Assembly: GCF_000691805.2 (NCBI RefSeq)
Contig: NZ_DF820492.1
Location: forward strand, 1 to 64,000
From: Weissella oryzae SG25
GTDB lineage: Bacteria > Bacillota > Bacilli > Lactobacillales > Lactobacillaceae
DNA length: 64,000 nucleotides
Direction of reading: 5' to 3'
The translations under genes were made by a program, and so were the position numbers. The notes under the pieces were generated by a model. The model was not told the origin of the DNA. It saw only the letters and a list, made by a program, of their open reading frames with translations, and did no database searches. This document shows positions 53,687 to 63,672 of the stretch, piece by piece (positions within the stretch are counted from its first letter, which is position 1; each line of letters starts with the position of its first letter).

Positions 53687-53731
53687 GCATTGCTTAGTTA
53701 AGCTAAAGCCTAGCTGATTTAATTGCAACAC

Positions 53732-53749
53732 TGTCCGCCTTGGCGGACA
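53732..53749 (+). other. GC-rich hairpin between xylA and xylB
   Basis: TGTCCGCC-TT-GGCGGACA is a perfect stem with no T-run. In the xylAB message it could protect or process the 3' end of xylA and so set the xylA:xylB ratio. Confidence 0.6.
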
Positions 53750-53784
53750 TACATAACTTTTATGAATTAAGTGAGGACTTTAAA

Positions 53785-55290
53785 ATGTCAGATGTTGTAT
53801 TGGGAGTTGATCTAGGAACTTCAGCCGTAAAGGTTTCAGCTGTTGATCGTCAAGGAAAGATTATTGCACAAGAGGCCTATGATTATCCTTTGTCACAACC
53901 AAAGCCTGGTTACAGTGAGCAAAACCCAGAAGAGTGGGTCAACGGTACCACAGTAGCAATCGTTCGTTTGATTTTGAATGATGGCTTGTCAGCTGACCAA
54001 ATTAAGGGAATCTCTTTCTCTGGTCAAATGCACGGTTTGGTACTTTTGAATGCTGAAAACAAGGTTGTTCGACCAGCAATTTTGTGGAATGACACACGTA
54101 CAACGGCGCAGACTAAGGAAATCGCTGAAGTGATGGGGCAAGAGTTTATCGACATCACGCGTAATAAGGCTCTTGAAGGCTTTACTTTGCCTAAGATTCT
54201 TTGGGTTAAGGAAAACGAGCCAGAGTTGTTTGCACAAGCAACGACTTTCGTTACACCAAAAGACTATGTACGTTACCGCATGACTGGTAATTTGCAAATG
54301 GAAATTTCTGATGCAGCTGGTACAGTGGCAATGGACGTTGCTAAGCGCACTTGGTCAAAAGAAATTCAAGAGAAGTTTGGTTTAGCAGCTGACTTCTTCC
54401 CTGAAATCATTGAAGCAACTGATTTTGCTGGTAATGTTTCAAGTGCTTATGCTGAATTCTCAGGTTTGCAAGCTGATACCCAAGTCTTTGGTGGTGCTGC
54501 TGATAACGCTGCTGGTGCGGTTGGTTCAGCTATCTTGAAGCCAAACATGGTGATGTCATCAATTGGTACTTCTGGCGTTGTTTTGAAGTATGAAGACAAT
54601 GCTGATGTTGACTATGCTGGTAAGATTCACTTCTTTAACCACGCAATCCCTGGTAAGTTCTACTCAATGGGTGTTACTTTGGCCGCTGGTTACGCACTAT
54701 CTTGGTTCAAAAAGACTTTTGCTAGTGATATGGACTTTACTGATATGGTTGAGTCAGCTGCTAAGTCAACAGTCGGGGCTAACGGTTTGATCTTTACACC
54801 TTACCTAGTTGGTGAGCGTACACCATACGCTGATGGTGACATTCGGGCTTCATTTATCGGTATCGATGGTACCCACCAACGCTACGATTTTGTTCGTGCT
54901 GTCTTGGAAGGAATTATCTACTCATTTAAGGACATCTTTGACATCTATGATGCCGCTGGGGCTGATTTTGATACAGTTGTTGCAATTGGTGGGGGTGCTA
55001 AGTCACCACTTTGGTTGCAAATTCAAGCTGACATCTTTAACAAGAAAGTTGTTTCTTTGAAGAATGAACAAGGTCCTGGTATGGGTGCTGCAATCTTGGC
55101 CGCCGTTGGTCTAGGTTGGTTCGATTCAGTTCAAGAGGCTGCTAATACATTCACTGAATTTGGTAAAGCATATCTACCAGACCCAGAGCGTGCTGCTAAG
55201 TATGCACAAATGCACGAGATTTATAAGCAAGTTTACGGACAAACAGCTGAATTGTCACATCAATTGCTTGACTACCGTCGCGAATTTTAA
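53785..55290 (+). CDS. xylB: Xylulokinase
   Basis: The 501-residue FGGY kinase starts [20 protein letters not shown], with GVDLGTSA as the phosphate-binding loop. The xylulokinase GQMHGLV motif lies near residue 76 and the C-terminal GGGAKSPLW near 405. The ATG follows GTGAGGA. A longer frame from 53740 would translate through the hairpin and was not chosen. It makes D-xylulose 5-phosphate, the same end product as the ara pathway. Confidence 0.95.
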   Translation: MSDVVLGVDLGTSAVKVSAVDRQGKIIAQEAYDYPLSQPKPGYSEQNPEEWVNGTTVAIVRLILNDGLSADQIKGISFSGQMHGLVLLNAENKVVRPAILWNDTRTTAQTKEIAEVMGQEFIDITRNKALEGFTLPKILWVKENEPELFAQATTFVTPKDYVRYRMTGNLQMEISDAAGTVAMDVAKRTWSKEIQEKFGLAADFFPEIIEATDFAGNVSSAYAEFSGLQADTQVFGGAADNAAGAVGSAILKPNMVMSSIGTSGVVLKYEDNADVDYAGKIHFFNHAIPGKFYSMGVTLAAGYALSWFKKTFASDMDFTDMVESAAKSTVGANGLIFTPYLVGERTPYADGDIRASFIGIDGTHQRYDFVRAVLEGIIYSFKDIFDIYDAAGADFDTVVAIGGGAKSPLWLQIQADIFNKKVVSLKNEQGPGMGAAILAAVGLGWFDSVQEAANTFTEFGKAYLPDPERAAKYAQMHEIYKQVYGQTAELSHQLLDYRREF

Positions 55291-55303
55291 ATAAAACAAG
55301 TGA

Positions 55304-55341
55304 GAAGCTGGGGCAAAGTAAACTTTGTCACCAGCTTTTTT
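55304..55341 (+). terminator. xylAB terminator
   Basis: AAGCTGG...AAAGT and ACTTT...CCAGCTT form a long stem followed by T6. Confidence 0.88.
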
Positions 55342-55526
55342 GTTATTAAGGTAAGCTAATTGGTTTGAGGCTACTTATATATGTAGGAAATGACTTTTGA
55401 CAGGCTTGATTTAGCTGATTAGTAAGTTCTAGGTGTATCATTGAGGATAAGCTTGAATTAGGCCTAAAGCCATTTATATCGACGAATTGATACTGGCGGA
55501 TTTAGGACTGAAATAAAGGAGTTAAT

Positions 55527-56036
55527 ATGGCATATTTATTGATTGCTGGGAGCTCAGCAACAGTTTATGTTTTTATCATTTTAGCAATTCGACTATTTGG
55601 TAAAGAAGAAATTGCGCAACTATCAGTAATCGATTTAGTATTTGTACTTTTAATTAGTAATGCGGTGTAAAATGCAATGGTTGGTTCCAATACATCGCTG
55701 TCTGGCGGGTTAGTTGCGGCAACGACCTTGTTTTTCATGAACTTTATTTTCAAATTTTTGAACTATAAGTTTCCAAAACTTTCAGAATATGTGCAGGGGC
55801 ATGCGATTATGTTAATTTACAAAGGCCATGTTATTGAGGCTAATCTTGAACACGCTAAAGTTGGCATGAATGAACTCTTAGAAGCAGTGCGAGAACACGG
55901 TGTTAAAAGTATTGATGACGTTGACTTGGCAATTTTAGAAGTTGATGGAAATATTAGTGTCTTATCCAACGATTTTCAAAATAAGTCGCAAACCAAGCGA
56001 CATCGTAATCGCAAGCGTACGAAGGATGTGAGCTAA
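55527..56036 (+). pseudogene. DUF421 membrane protein gene with premature stop
   Basis: AAGGAG precedes an ATG whose frame reads MAYLLIAGSSATVYVFIILA and IAQLSVIDLVFVLLISNAV. It then meets TAA (55668-55670) and continues in the same frame as NAMVGSNTSLSGG with the rest of a DUF421/YetF-like domain. The family usually has Q at the stop position (NAVQNAMVG), so a CAA to TAA change explains it. The intact protein would have 169 residues. It could be a true null, a strain mutation or a sequencing error. Confidence 0.85.
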
Positions 56037-56075
56037 CGATTAGTTGGAAAAACAACGTTATTTTAAATTAGAGAA

Positions 56076-56115
56076 AAAAGGCAAGCTCAAATTAGTTAAT
56101 GAGCTTGCCTTTTTA
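56076..56115. terminator. Bidirectional terminator
   Basis: AAAAGGCAAGCTC and GAGCTTGCCTTTTT form a 13-bp stem between convergent genes. Confidence 0.9.
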
Positions 56116-56118
56116 TTA

Positions 56119-56514
56119 TTATTCATGTAATTCTAAGGGGAGACCATCTGGATCAAAAAAGAAAGTCATCTTTTTTTGTGTTATATCATCTAAGCGAATT
56201 GGCTCCACTTCAACCGCTTGGCTCTTTAGATAATTGACGCTTGCTACAATGTCTTCTGTGTTGAAGGCAAGATGTCGTAACCCTTGCGCTTCGGGATAGT
56301 TTGGTCGGACTGGTGCGGTGGGCTTTACAAATATTTCTAATTCTGTCGTGGAATTGAGGGCAAAATCAAGCTTAATATCGGCTTTGTCTGGACGATGATT
56401 TTCACGGATAACTGCTAAGCCGAGAATATTACCGTAAAAATGTTTGGCTTTTTGATAATCACTAGCAATGATGGCGATATGGTGGAGATTTGAAAAGTCG
56501 ATGAGTTTTTGCAT
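56119..56514 (-). CDS. VOC-family (glyoxalase-like) protein
   Basis: The 131-residue vicinal-oxygen-chelate fold has two beta-alpha-beta-beta-beta modules. Possible metal ligands are H in LHHIAI, H in LRHLAF and E in PLELHE. It resembles the YaeR/GloA2 group. The start is MQKLIDF with AAAGGA at proper spacing. A start 3 codons earlier is too close to that site. The substrate is unknown. Confidence 0.85.
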   Translation of the reverse strand: MQKLIDFSNLHHIAIIASDYQKAKHFYGNILGLAVIRENHRPDKADIKLDFALNSTTELEIFVKPTAPVRPNYPEAQGLRHLAFNTEDIVASVNYLKSQAVEVEPIRLDDITQKKMTFFFDPDGLPLELHE

Positions 56515-56615
56515 AATTATCATCCTTTATAAAATGGCGGGATTACTACCAATGAACTTAAGTGTAGTGTACATAATTTGCACATGGGTCACAATTTAAT
56601 AGTTGATGTAAAAAA

Positions 56616-56656
56616 ATCCACACTTGTTTAAAAATAATCAATCGGTGTGGATTTAT
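56616..56656. terminator. Bidirectional terminator
   Basis: AAATCCACAC and GTGTGGATTT form a 10-bp stem with flanking A and T runs. It serves the leftward membrane-protein gene. Confidence 0.75.
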
Positions 56657-56720
56657 TAATGATTGACTAGGTAAGCCTGGACCAAGGATTAGTAAAGTTT
56701 TCTATCTGAGTGGCTTTAGT

Positions 56721-57020
56721 TTATTGTTGGTTATCTTTAGTTGGTGCTGGAATAAAGGTATCAATTGCAGACCAAAAGCCAACCGCAATAAAGATAATTA
56801 AAAAGTGCCAGATAACTGTGGTCCAAGCATTACCATAAACGTTAGTATAAGTGTTGATTAGACGCCTGCGAATGACTAGGACAACTAATTCTTCAATTGT
56901 GATAATCAAGGCAGTTAGGGCAACCGTAGCAGCTAAGACGACAGCCAACAACAGGATACCTGAAGCAATATGCTCTAAGAACCAACGAAAGGACCAAGGA
57001 CGAGCGCGACGATGGTGCAT
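56721..57020 (-). CDS. Small membrane protein, 99 aa
   Basis: A GGAAGGAGG site precedes the ATG. A basic head (HHRRARPWSFRWF) is followed by two membrane helices (about 20-48 and 65-85). It is divergent from yihY, and no family was recognised. Confidence 0.7.
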   Translation of the reverse strand: MHHRRARPWSFRWFLEHIASGILLLAVVLAATVALTALIITIEELVVLVIRRRLINTYTNVYGNAWTTVIWHFLIIFIAVGFWSAIDTFIPAPTKDNQQ

Positions 57021-57156
57021 ATTACTGGCCTCCTTCCCGGTAAAAGTAATACCATATAATTATAGCAGACTGACAATTATAATAAAAAAATCTTTGACGT
57101 CTCTTTATAAATAGTCGATACTTATAAGGTAACAATTAACCATGAAGGGGAATAAG

Positions 57157-58026
57157 ATGCAGAAGGTGAAAGCGATTTATACTAAGTATGCTGAGCGCTG
57201 GCAGCTGGCGGCCTTTATTACTTATCTACAACGGGCCAATTTAACTAATGCTGGTGCCACCATTGCTTATTATACAATTTTATCGCTAGTACCAGTCCTG
57301 ATGTCAGTTGGCTCAGTGGCTTCAATGATTGGGTTTAACCATAAACAAATTTATGAATTGATGGAAAACTCCCTCCCACAAAACATTGCGAGTGCGCTGA
57401 ATCCAATCTTAGGTTCAGTTTTAGGGGGAAATGCTGGAACCCTGTCACTTGCCCTTTTAGTGGCCTTGTGGGGGGCAAGCCGCGTTTTAGGCGTTATTCG
57501 GACGTCATTTAATACGGTTCATGATGTCAGTGAGAAAATAAATTCGCTCTTTGCCCGAATTTTTGGGTTCTTGTGGCTATTTGTTTTGTTGGCTGGAGCT
57601 GGAATTGTGCTTTTAGGTACCTCAATTGCCCGAATTGTCGTAAATTCGGTGCCAATCAATGTACCAGTGCTAACTAGTTTATTAAATCAAAGTCAAATTT
57701 ATGGTGCCGTGGGGCTTTGGATTATCTTAGTTTTGTTTAATTTTGCACTGCCAGCACTGCGTTTAAAGCGAAAAGCTGTGTTAATTGGTTCGGCGATTGA
57801 AACCATTATGATGGTAGTGTTGAATCATGGTTTTTCTTGGTATGCAAGTTTAGCAATCCGTAATGCTAATTTTTATCAGGCAATGGGTACTTTAATAATA
57901 TTAATGGTTTATGTTAATTTAATTGGCGTGATTTTAGTATTAACTCATGTTATCATTGCATGGTTGAGTGACTTGATGGAGCCAACTGAACGGCTAGAAA
58001 AGCAGTCAGAGCGGACAAGTCACTAA
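57157..58026 (+). CDS. yihY: YihY/BrkB-family inner-membrane protein
   Basis: The 289-residue protein has six predicted helices and the family signature LTNAGATIAYYTILSLVPVLM at about 30-50. The ATG at 57157 follows GAAGGGG by 6 nt. The name ribonuclease BN for this family is a historical misassignment. Its true function is not established. Confidence 0.88.
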   Translation: MQKVKAIYTKYAERWQLAAFITYLQRANLTNAGATIAYYTILSLVPVLMSVGSVASMIGFNHKQIYELMENSLPQNIASALNPILGSVLGGNAGTLSLALLVALWGASRVLGVIRTSFNTVHDVSEKINSLFARIFGFLWLFVLLAGAGIVLLGTSIARIVVNSVPINVPVLTSLLNQSQIYGAVGLWIILVLFNFALPALRLKRKAVLIGSAIETIMMVVLNHGFSWYASLAIRNANFYQAMGTLIILMVYVNLIGVILVLTHVIIAWLSDLMEPTERLEKQSERTSH

Positions 58027-58150
58027 AAATTTCGAAAAAAAACAGCGAAGTGCTACAATTGAGTAGTGCTTATTTTATTAAAGTGAGTTAGGTATAAATT
58101 AATAAGAGCGATTTTTGTTAATTAAGCTTGAGAAGATTTGGAGATGGCTG

Positions 58151-61000
58151 ATGACCAATGATTGGATTAGTATTCATGGGGCGCGAGCTCATAATTTAAA
58201 AAATGTAGATGTGAAAATTCCACGCGAAAAGTTTGTTGTATTGACTGGTTTGTCTGGCTCAGGTAAAAGTTCATTGGCCTTTGATACACTCTATGCGGAA
58301 GGACAGCGTCGTTATGTTGAGAGTCTTTCAGCCTATGCAAGGCAGTTTTTGGGACAGATGGATAAGCCAGATGTTGACTCAATTGATGGCTTGAGTCCGG
58401 CAATTTCGATTGATCAAAAAACCACCTCAAAAAATCCCCGATCAACAGTTGGTACGGTTACAGAAATAAATGACTATTACCGGCTTTTGTATGCGCGGGT
58501 TGGTAAACCTGACCCGGCAGCTGATGGGACGATTGTTAAGCAATCAATTGACCAAATGTTAAATTACTTATTTACTGAGCGGGCAGAAGGAGCACGCTTA
58601 CAAATTTTAGCACCCATTGTGCGCCATCGTCGTGGTTCACATGCAACTGCCTTGGCCAAGGTTCAAAAGGAAGGCTTTGTGCGTTTAGTCGTTGATGGCG
58701 AACTACATGAGGTTACGGATGAATTAGATTTAGATAAAAACAAGTATCATGATATTGCCATTGTAGTTGACCGAATCATTTTGCGAGATAGCTCACGGGC
58801 TCGTTTATTTGAATCGTTTGAGTCAGCTTTACGCATGGCCGAAGGTTTGGTGTCAGTTGAAGAAATTGGTGGCACGACGCTAACTTTTTCTGACCACTAC
58901 ACAGGGGCACTGAAAGATTTTGCGGTTGGTAAGTTAGAACCCCAACTATTCTCCTTCAATGCACCGCTGGGCGCTTGTCCAGTCTGTGGTGGTTTGGGTG
59001 TAATGCAAGAAGTTGATGTTGATTTGGTCGTTCCTGACACTAGTAAGACATTAAGCGAAGGCGCGATTGTTGCTTGGAATCCAATTTCATCAAGTTACTA
59101 TCCTGAGATGTTGCAACAATTTGCGACACAAAATAATATTCCGATGGATGTTCCTTTTGAGCAATTAACGCCAGCCGAGCAAAAATTAGTGCTATACGGT
59201 GCAGGCGAAGATACATTCCATTTCCATTATGAAAATGATTTTGGTGGTGTCCGTGACGTTGATGTTAAATTCGAAGGGGTTATTAACAATATCCAACGGC
59301 GGTATCATGAGTCTAATTCTGACTTTACGCGAGAGCAAATGGCTTCATACATGAATGAATTGCCTTGCTCTGCCTGCCATGGTTACCGTTTGAATCCTGG
59401 TGCATTATCCGTTAAAGTTGGCGGTAAGCACATCGGTCAAATCTCAGAGTTACCAGTTGATCAGGAATTAGACTTCTTTGGCCAAGTAAGCTTTGGTGAG
59501 CAAGATGAGCAAATCGCTGCGCCCATTGTAAAAGAAATTAAAGATCGGCTAAGTTTTTTGAAAAATGTTGGGCTAGATTATCTTACGCTGTCACGTTCAG
59601 CACGGACCCTATCTGGTGGTGAAGCACAACGGATTCGTTTGGCAACGCAAATTGGTTCAAATCTTTCCGGAGTCATGTACGTTCTCGATGAGCCCTCAAT
59701 TGGTTTACATCAGCGGGATAATGACCGTCTGATTAAATCATTGAAGCAAATGCGCGATCTGGGTAACACCTTGATTGTGGTTGAACACGATGAAGATACG
59801 ATGTTAGCCGCAGATTACTTGATTGATGTTGGTCCAGGTGCGGGTGAGCAAGGTGGTGAAATTATTGCGGCGGGTACGCCAGCTGAAGTGAAAAGCAATC
59901 CGGCATCCTTAACAGGACAGTATCTATCTGGTAAACGCTTTGTATCAGTACCTGACCAGCGACGAGCTGGCAACGGTGAGCAGATTACTTTAAGTGGTGT
60001 AAGTGAAAATAATCTTAAAAATGTGACCGTGAATTTTCCACTTGGCAAATTTATCGCAGTAACTGGGGTTTCTGGTTCAGGTAAGTCAACTTTGGTTAAT
60101 ACTGTTTTGAAGCGGGCGATGAAGCAGATTTTGAATAAAAATTCTGAAAAACCCGGGCGCTATAAGAAGATTACCGGGTTAGAAAATATTGATAAGATTG
60201 TCGATATTGACCAATCACCAATTGGTCGGACACCACGCTCAAACCCAGCAACGTATACCGGGGTTTTTGATGATATTCGAGCCCTCTTTGCGCAAACTAA
60301 CGAGGCAAAACTAAGAGGGTATGCTAAAGGCCGCTTCTCATTTAACACTAAGGGTGGCCGCTGTGAGGCATGTAAGGGGGATGGAGTCATTAAGATTGAA
60401 ATGAACTTCTTACCTGATGTCTATGTTACCTGTGAAGTTTGTGGCGGAACGCGCTATAATTCTGAGACCTTAGAAGTGACGTATCGTGGTTTGTCAATTG
60501 CGCAAGTCTTGGACTTAACGGTTGATGAAGCGCTAGATTTCTTTGCACCAATCCCTAAGATTCATCGCAAGTTACAAACGATTGTTGACGTTGGTCTAGG
60601 CTACGTTACTTTGGGCCAGTCAGCGACGACTCTATCAGGGGGTGAAGCGCAAAGAATGAAGTTGGCAGCGGAGCTACAAAGAAAATCGACGGGTAAGACC
60701 TTCTATATCCTTGATGAGCCAACTACGGGGCTACATGTGGATGATATTGCTCGGCTTTTGGAAGTGTTACAACGTTTGGTTGATGGTGGTAATACCGTCT
60801 TAGTGATTGAACATAATCTGGATGTGATAAAAACTGCCGATTGGTTGATTGATATGGGACCAGAGGGTGGTGAAGGCGGTGGTCAAGTTTTGGCTACTGG
60901 TACGCCAGAGGAGATTGCTGAAGTTAGAGCTTCCTATACCGGTCAATATCTTGGCCCAATTATGATTCGTGATCGGGCACGAGCACGTAAACAAGCTTAG
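58151..61000 (+). CDS. uvrA: Excinuclease ABC subunit A
   Basis: The 949-residue protein is a full-length UvrA: Walker A GLSGSGKS at 33-40 and GVSGSGKS near 639. Signatures LSGGEAQRIRL and LSGGEAQRMKL are present. CxxC zinc modules lie near 277 (CPVC), 406 (CSAC), 738 (CEAC) and 760 (CEVC). It detects DNA lesions with UvrB. No uvrB precedes it here, although uvrB-uvrA is the common order. GGAG lies 7 nt before the ATG at 58151. Confidence 0.97.
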   Translation: MTNDWISIHGARAHNLKNVDVKIPREKFVVLTGLSGSGKSSLAFDTLYAEGQRRYVESLSAYARQFLGQMDKPDVDSIDGLSPAISIDQKTTSKNPRSTVGTVTEINDYYRLLYARVGKPDPAADGTIVKQSIDQMLNYLFTERAEGARLQILAPIVRHRRGSHATALAKVQKEGFVRLVVDGELHEVTDELDLDKNKYHDIAIVVDRIILRDSSRARLFESFESALRMAEGLVSVEEIGGTTLTFSDHYTGALKDFAVGKLEPQLFSFNAPLGACPVCGGLGVMQEVDVDLVVPDTSKTLSEGAIVAWNPISSSYYPEMLQQFATQNNIPMDVPFEQLTPAEQKLVLYGAGEDTFHFHYENDFGGVRDVDVKFEGVINNIQRRYHESNSDFTREQMASYMNELPCSACHGYRLNPGALSVKVGGKHIGQISELPVDQELDFFGQVSFGEQDEQIAAPIVKEIKDRLSFLKNVGLDYLTLSRSARTLSGGEAQRIRLATQIGSNLSGVMYVLDEPSIGLHQRDNDRLIKSLKQMRDLGNTLIVVEHDEDTMLAADYLIDVGPGAGEQGGEIIAAGTPAEVKSNPASLTGQYLSGKRFVSVPDQRRAGNGEQITLSGVSENNLKNVTVNFPLGKFIAVTGVSGSGKSTLVNTVLKRAMKQILNKNSEKPGRYKKITGLENIDKIVDIDQSPIGRTPRSNPATYTGVFDDIRALFAQTNEAKLRGYAKGRFSFNTKGGRCEACKGDGVIKIEMNFLPDVYVTCEVCGGTRYNSETLEVTYRGLSIAQVLDLTVDEALDFFAPIPKIHRKLQTIVDVGLGYVTLGQSATTLSGGEAQRMKLAAELQRKSTGKTFYILDEPTTGLHVDDIARLLEVLQRLVDGGNTVLVIEHNLDVIKTADWLIDMGPEGGEGGGQVLATGTPEEIAEVRASYTGQYLGPIMIRDRARARKQA

Positions 61001-61248
61001 TAAATATTAAAAATTTAAATGAATGATACTTAAATAAGACGCCCAAAAGATTGTCCTTGAGCTAATAGCTTTTTGTTATAGTCAATTGGTGTTACACTTA
61101 TGTTGTAAGAAAATTAGGTTTAGTGAATTTTATGCAAGCATAAAATTATTTTTAAGTTTGGCTGCGTAGAATCTAAACTGTTGAAAGCCATTCAGCGATA
61201 ACTTTTAACATAAATCTCATGAAAATTTTCTTACCTTACTTCTATACA
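61001..61248. other. Non-coding stretch after uvrA
   Basis: No gene was seen. A run of AT-rich sequence contains no convincing terminator for uvrA. It may hold the promoter of the RNA candidate that follows, but no good -35/-10 pair is visible. Confidence 0.4.
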
Positions 61249-61387
61249 GAGTTGTTCCCCAAAACAACTCAGACTAATTAACTTTTATCAAGTGTGGTTA
61301 TTTAGCCCAAGTAACCACCAAGACAACGATAAAGGATACCCTTTATCAGAAGACCAAGTTGGCGTTAGTTGCTTACTTGGTTTTTTT
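61249..61387 (+). ncRNA. Candidate small RNA with four hairpins
   Basis: The hairpins in order are GAGTTGTT/AACAACTC (61249-61270), GTGGTTA/TAACCAC (61294-61318), GATAAAGG/CCTTTATC (61328-61347) and the terminator ACCAAGT/ACTTGGT with T7 (61353-61387). No coding frame lies inside. A new promoter follows it, so this is either a separate RNA or a leader that ends before the next gene. Confidence 0.45.
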
Positions 61388-61398
61388 GAGCAAGGTAC

Positions 61399-61427
61399 TT
61401 GCAAATTTTTAGATAGTCATCTATACT
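61399..61427 (+). promoter_or_regulatory. Promoter of the 42-residue protein gene
   Basis: TTGCAA and TATACT are 17 nt apart. The predicted start leaves a leader of about 33 nt. Confidence 0.75.
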
Positions 61428-61465
61428 TACTAAACGTAAGTTATTAAAGACAAAGAGGTGGAATC

Positions 61466-61594
61466 ATGGCAGGGGAAAAATTAGACATTGCTTCAGCACG
61501 ACGTAAGTTACATAGTCCCAACATTAAGACACGTAAGCGTGCCTTACGGGCTATCCATGACGCCAAGCGTCAAAAGCAAGTTAAAAACAAATAA
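61466..61594 (+). CDS. Small basic protein (42 aa), putative metal homeostasis protein family
   Basis: GAGGTGG precedes the ATG. The product contains SARRKLHSPNIKTRKRALRA and is rich in Lys and Arg. Short proteins with this R-x-x-x-x-S-P-N-I-K-T pattern are annotated in lactobacilli as putative metal homeostasis protein. The function is not experimentally known to me. It has its own promoter and terminator. Confidence 0.75.
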   Translation: MAGEKLDIASARRKLHSPNIKTRKRALRAIHDAKRQKQVKNK

Positions 61595-61614
61595 AGGTCA
61601 GATTTAGACTGACT

Positions 61615-61652
61615 AGCCTTACAAATAAGTTGCTTATTTGTAAGGCTTTTTA
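61615..61652 (+). terminator. Strong terminator
   Basis: GCCTTACAAATAA and TTATTTGTAAGGC form a 13-bp stem followed by T5. Confidence 0.92.
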
Positions 61653-61736
61653 TTTTATTGAAAATTGCGGGTAGCTAACAGTAACATAATGTAAAAGTTA
61701 ATATATAATGGAGATTACAGAGTAAAGGAGGGCATA

Positions 61737-62630
61737 ATGGCAAAACGAGAATTAGTAATTGTTACTGGCATGAGTGGTGCTGGTAAGCGAGTTGCAATGG
61801 ATGCCTTAGAAGACATTGGTTTTTATTCAGTAGATAATCTACCTCCACAAATGTTAGCTAGTTTTTGGGAAATGGTGGCCGAAGATCCAGCGTTTCAGCA
61901 TGCAGCGGTCATGATTGATTTGCGTTCGCAAAAATTTTTCAAAGATTTAAGTGGGATTATGCAAAATCTCTTAAAAAAAGCTGACCGTAATTATGATTTA
62001 AAATTAATATATATTGATGCAAGTGATGAAACTTTAGTGGCACGTTATAAAGAAACTAGACGGCAGCATCCACTTTCGGGTGATAAGGGTACCCTATGGG
62101 GAATCCAACAGGAGCGTGAACAATTAGCCAGCATTCGTGAAATGGCAACTGAGATTATACACACTGATGAATTAGCTGCACGTAAGCTTAAACAGTTAAT
62201 CGTTAGTAAATATGGTGATCAAGAGGCCCAACATAACTTGTTTAATGTTCAAGTGATGAGTTTCGGCTTTAAATATGGCATGCCAGTTGATGCTGATTTA
62301 GTCGTTGATGTACGCTTTTTGCCGAACCCATACTATTTAAAAGCTTTGCGTGACCTAACTGGGATTGACCAAGCAGTAAGCGATTATATCTGGGACAATC
62401 AAGATGCAAAAGAGTTTTACCAATTAGAGCTAGAGCAAGTCAAATGGCTGTTGCCACGTTATAAAGCTGAAGGTAAGACCACGTTGACAATTGCTTTTGG
62501 TTGTACTGGTGGTCAACATCGCTCAGTTGCCTTTGCACACCAACTGGCAAATGATTTGAAGGCCAATTGGAAGGTCAATGAATATCATCGTGATATTGAA
62601 CGCCGCCGGGAAGGAAGTACCCGCGCATGA
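61737..62630 (+). CDS. rapZ: RNase adapter / nucleotide-binding protein RapZ (YvcJ)
   Basis: The 297-residue protein starts with the P-loop GMSGAGKR at 11-18. FYSVDNLPP follows, and the C-terminal GCTGGQHRSV marks the RapZ RNA/metabolite-binding domain. In the family the P-loop ends GKT or GKS, so R18 is unusual. RapZ/YvcJ links nucleotide sensing to glucosamine-6-phosphate or competence control, depending on the species. It overlaps the next gene by 4 bp (ATGA). Confidence 0.93.
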   Translation: MAKRELVIVTGMSGAGKRVAMDALEDIGFYSVDNLPPQMLASFWEMVAEDPAFQHAAVMIDLRSQKFFKDLSGIMQNLLKKADRNYDLKLIYIDASDETLVARYKETRRQHPLSGDKGTLWGIQQEREQLASIREMATEIIHTDELAARKLKQLIVSKYGDQEAQHNLFNVQVMSFGFKYGMPVDADLVVDVRFLPNPYYLKALRDLTGIDQAVSDYIWDNQDAKEFYQLELEQVKWLLPRYKAEGKTTLTIAFGCTGGQHRSVAFAHQLANDLKANWKVNEYHRDIERRREGSTRA

Positions 62631-63655
62631 CAAAAGGGCAAGAGCAACTTGAAAAATTTGCCCTTAAACCTGTACCTAAGATAGTTGTAATTGGTGGTGG
62701 CTCAGGCCAGCCAGTAATTTTAGGGGGCTTAAAAAAGTGTGATACTAATTTGACGGCAATCGTGACGGTTGCTGACGATGGTGGTTCTTCTGGCGTTTTA
62801 CGTAATTATTTAAATATGGTGCCACCAGGAGATATTCGCAATGTCTTATCAACCCTGGCCAATATTGACCAAGAAGTAATTGATATTTTCCAGTATCGTT
62901 TTAACTCCGATGATGAGATGTTAGCTGGTCATGCACTAGGTAATTTAATCTTGGCTTCAATTGCCGAACAAGATAATAGTATTTTTAGTGCGGTTCAGCG
63001 GATGTCTAAGCTCTTCCAAATCGATGGGAATGTATTCCCAGTGGTAGATGAACCGTTAGTCCTACATGCTGAGTTCGCAGACGGTACGATTTTAGAGGGT
63101 GAGGGTGCAATTACTGCAGCTGGTAAGAAAATTAAACATGTCTGGGTAACCCCGCAATTTACCTTGGATAAACATCGCCTGCCAGAGGCACCTAGTGAAG
63201 TTGTCAATTCAATTCTAAATGCTGATGTGGTGGTATTGGGACCGGGCTCACTATTCACTTCAATTATGCCTAATTTAATGGTACCAAATGTGGCCGAGGC
63301 TCTTTTGGCCACGCGCGCTAAGGTTGTCTATGTTGCTAATATTATGACGCAAAAAGGTGAAACGGACGGCTTTTCAGATGCCGATCATGTGCGTGCCATT
63401 AATGAGCATATTGGTGAACGGGTGGTCGATGCCGTCATCATGAACACAGCACAAGTACCAGAAGATTATATTGATTGGAAAAAGTGGAATGAGGTATCTA
63501 GGCAAGTAATCTCTGATCCTGAACATGTACGTGCGGAAGGTGCAATCCCTGTGATGGGTGATTTGCTTGAACTACGGGATGCCGGTGCTTTCCATGATGG
63601 CTATAAAGTTGCTCAATTAATAATGCAGATTGCAGCTGCCGATAAACTAAATTAA
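62627..63655 (+). CDS. glmR: GlmR/YvcK gluconeogenesis factor
   Basis: The 342-residue CofD-like protein has GGGSGQPVILGGLKK near residue 24, VADDGGSSGVLR, and PGDIRNVLSTLA. It binds UDP-sugars and controls carbon flow to the cell wall. Order rapZ-glmR-whiA is the standard Firmicutes cluster. Confidence 0.94.
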   Translation: MTKGQEQLEKFALKPVPKIVVIGGGSGQPVILGGLKKCDTNLTAIVTVADDGGSSGVLRNYLNMVPPGDIRNVLSTLANIDQEVIDIFQYRFNSDDEMLAGHALGNLILASIAEQDNSIFSAVQRMSKLFQIDGNVFPVVDEPLVLHAEFADGTILEGEGAITAAGKKIKHVWVTPQFTLDKHRLPEAPSEVVNSILNADVVVLGPGSLFTSIMPNLMVPNVAEALLATRAKVVYVANIMTQKGETDGFSDADHVRAINEHIGERVVDAVIMNTAQVPEDYIDWKKWNEVSRQVISDPEHVRAEGAIPVMGDLLELRDAGAFHDGYKVAQLIMQIAAADKLN

Positions 63656-63672
63656 GAATACGGAGGTAAGCC

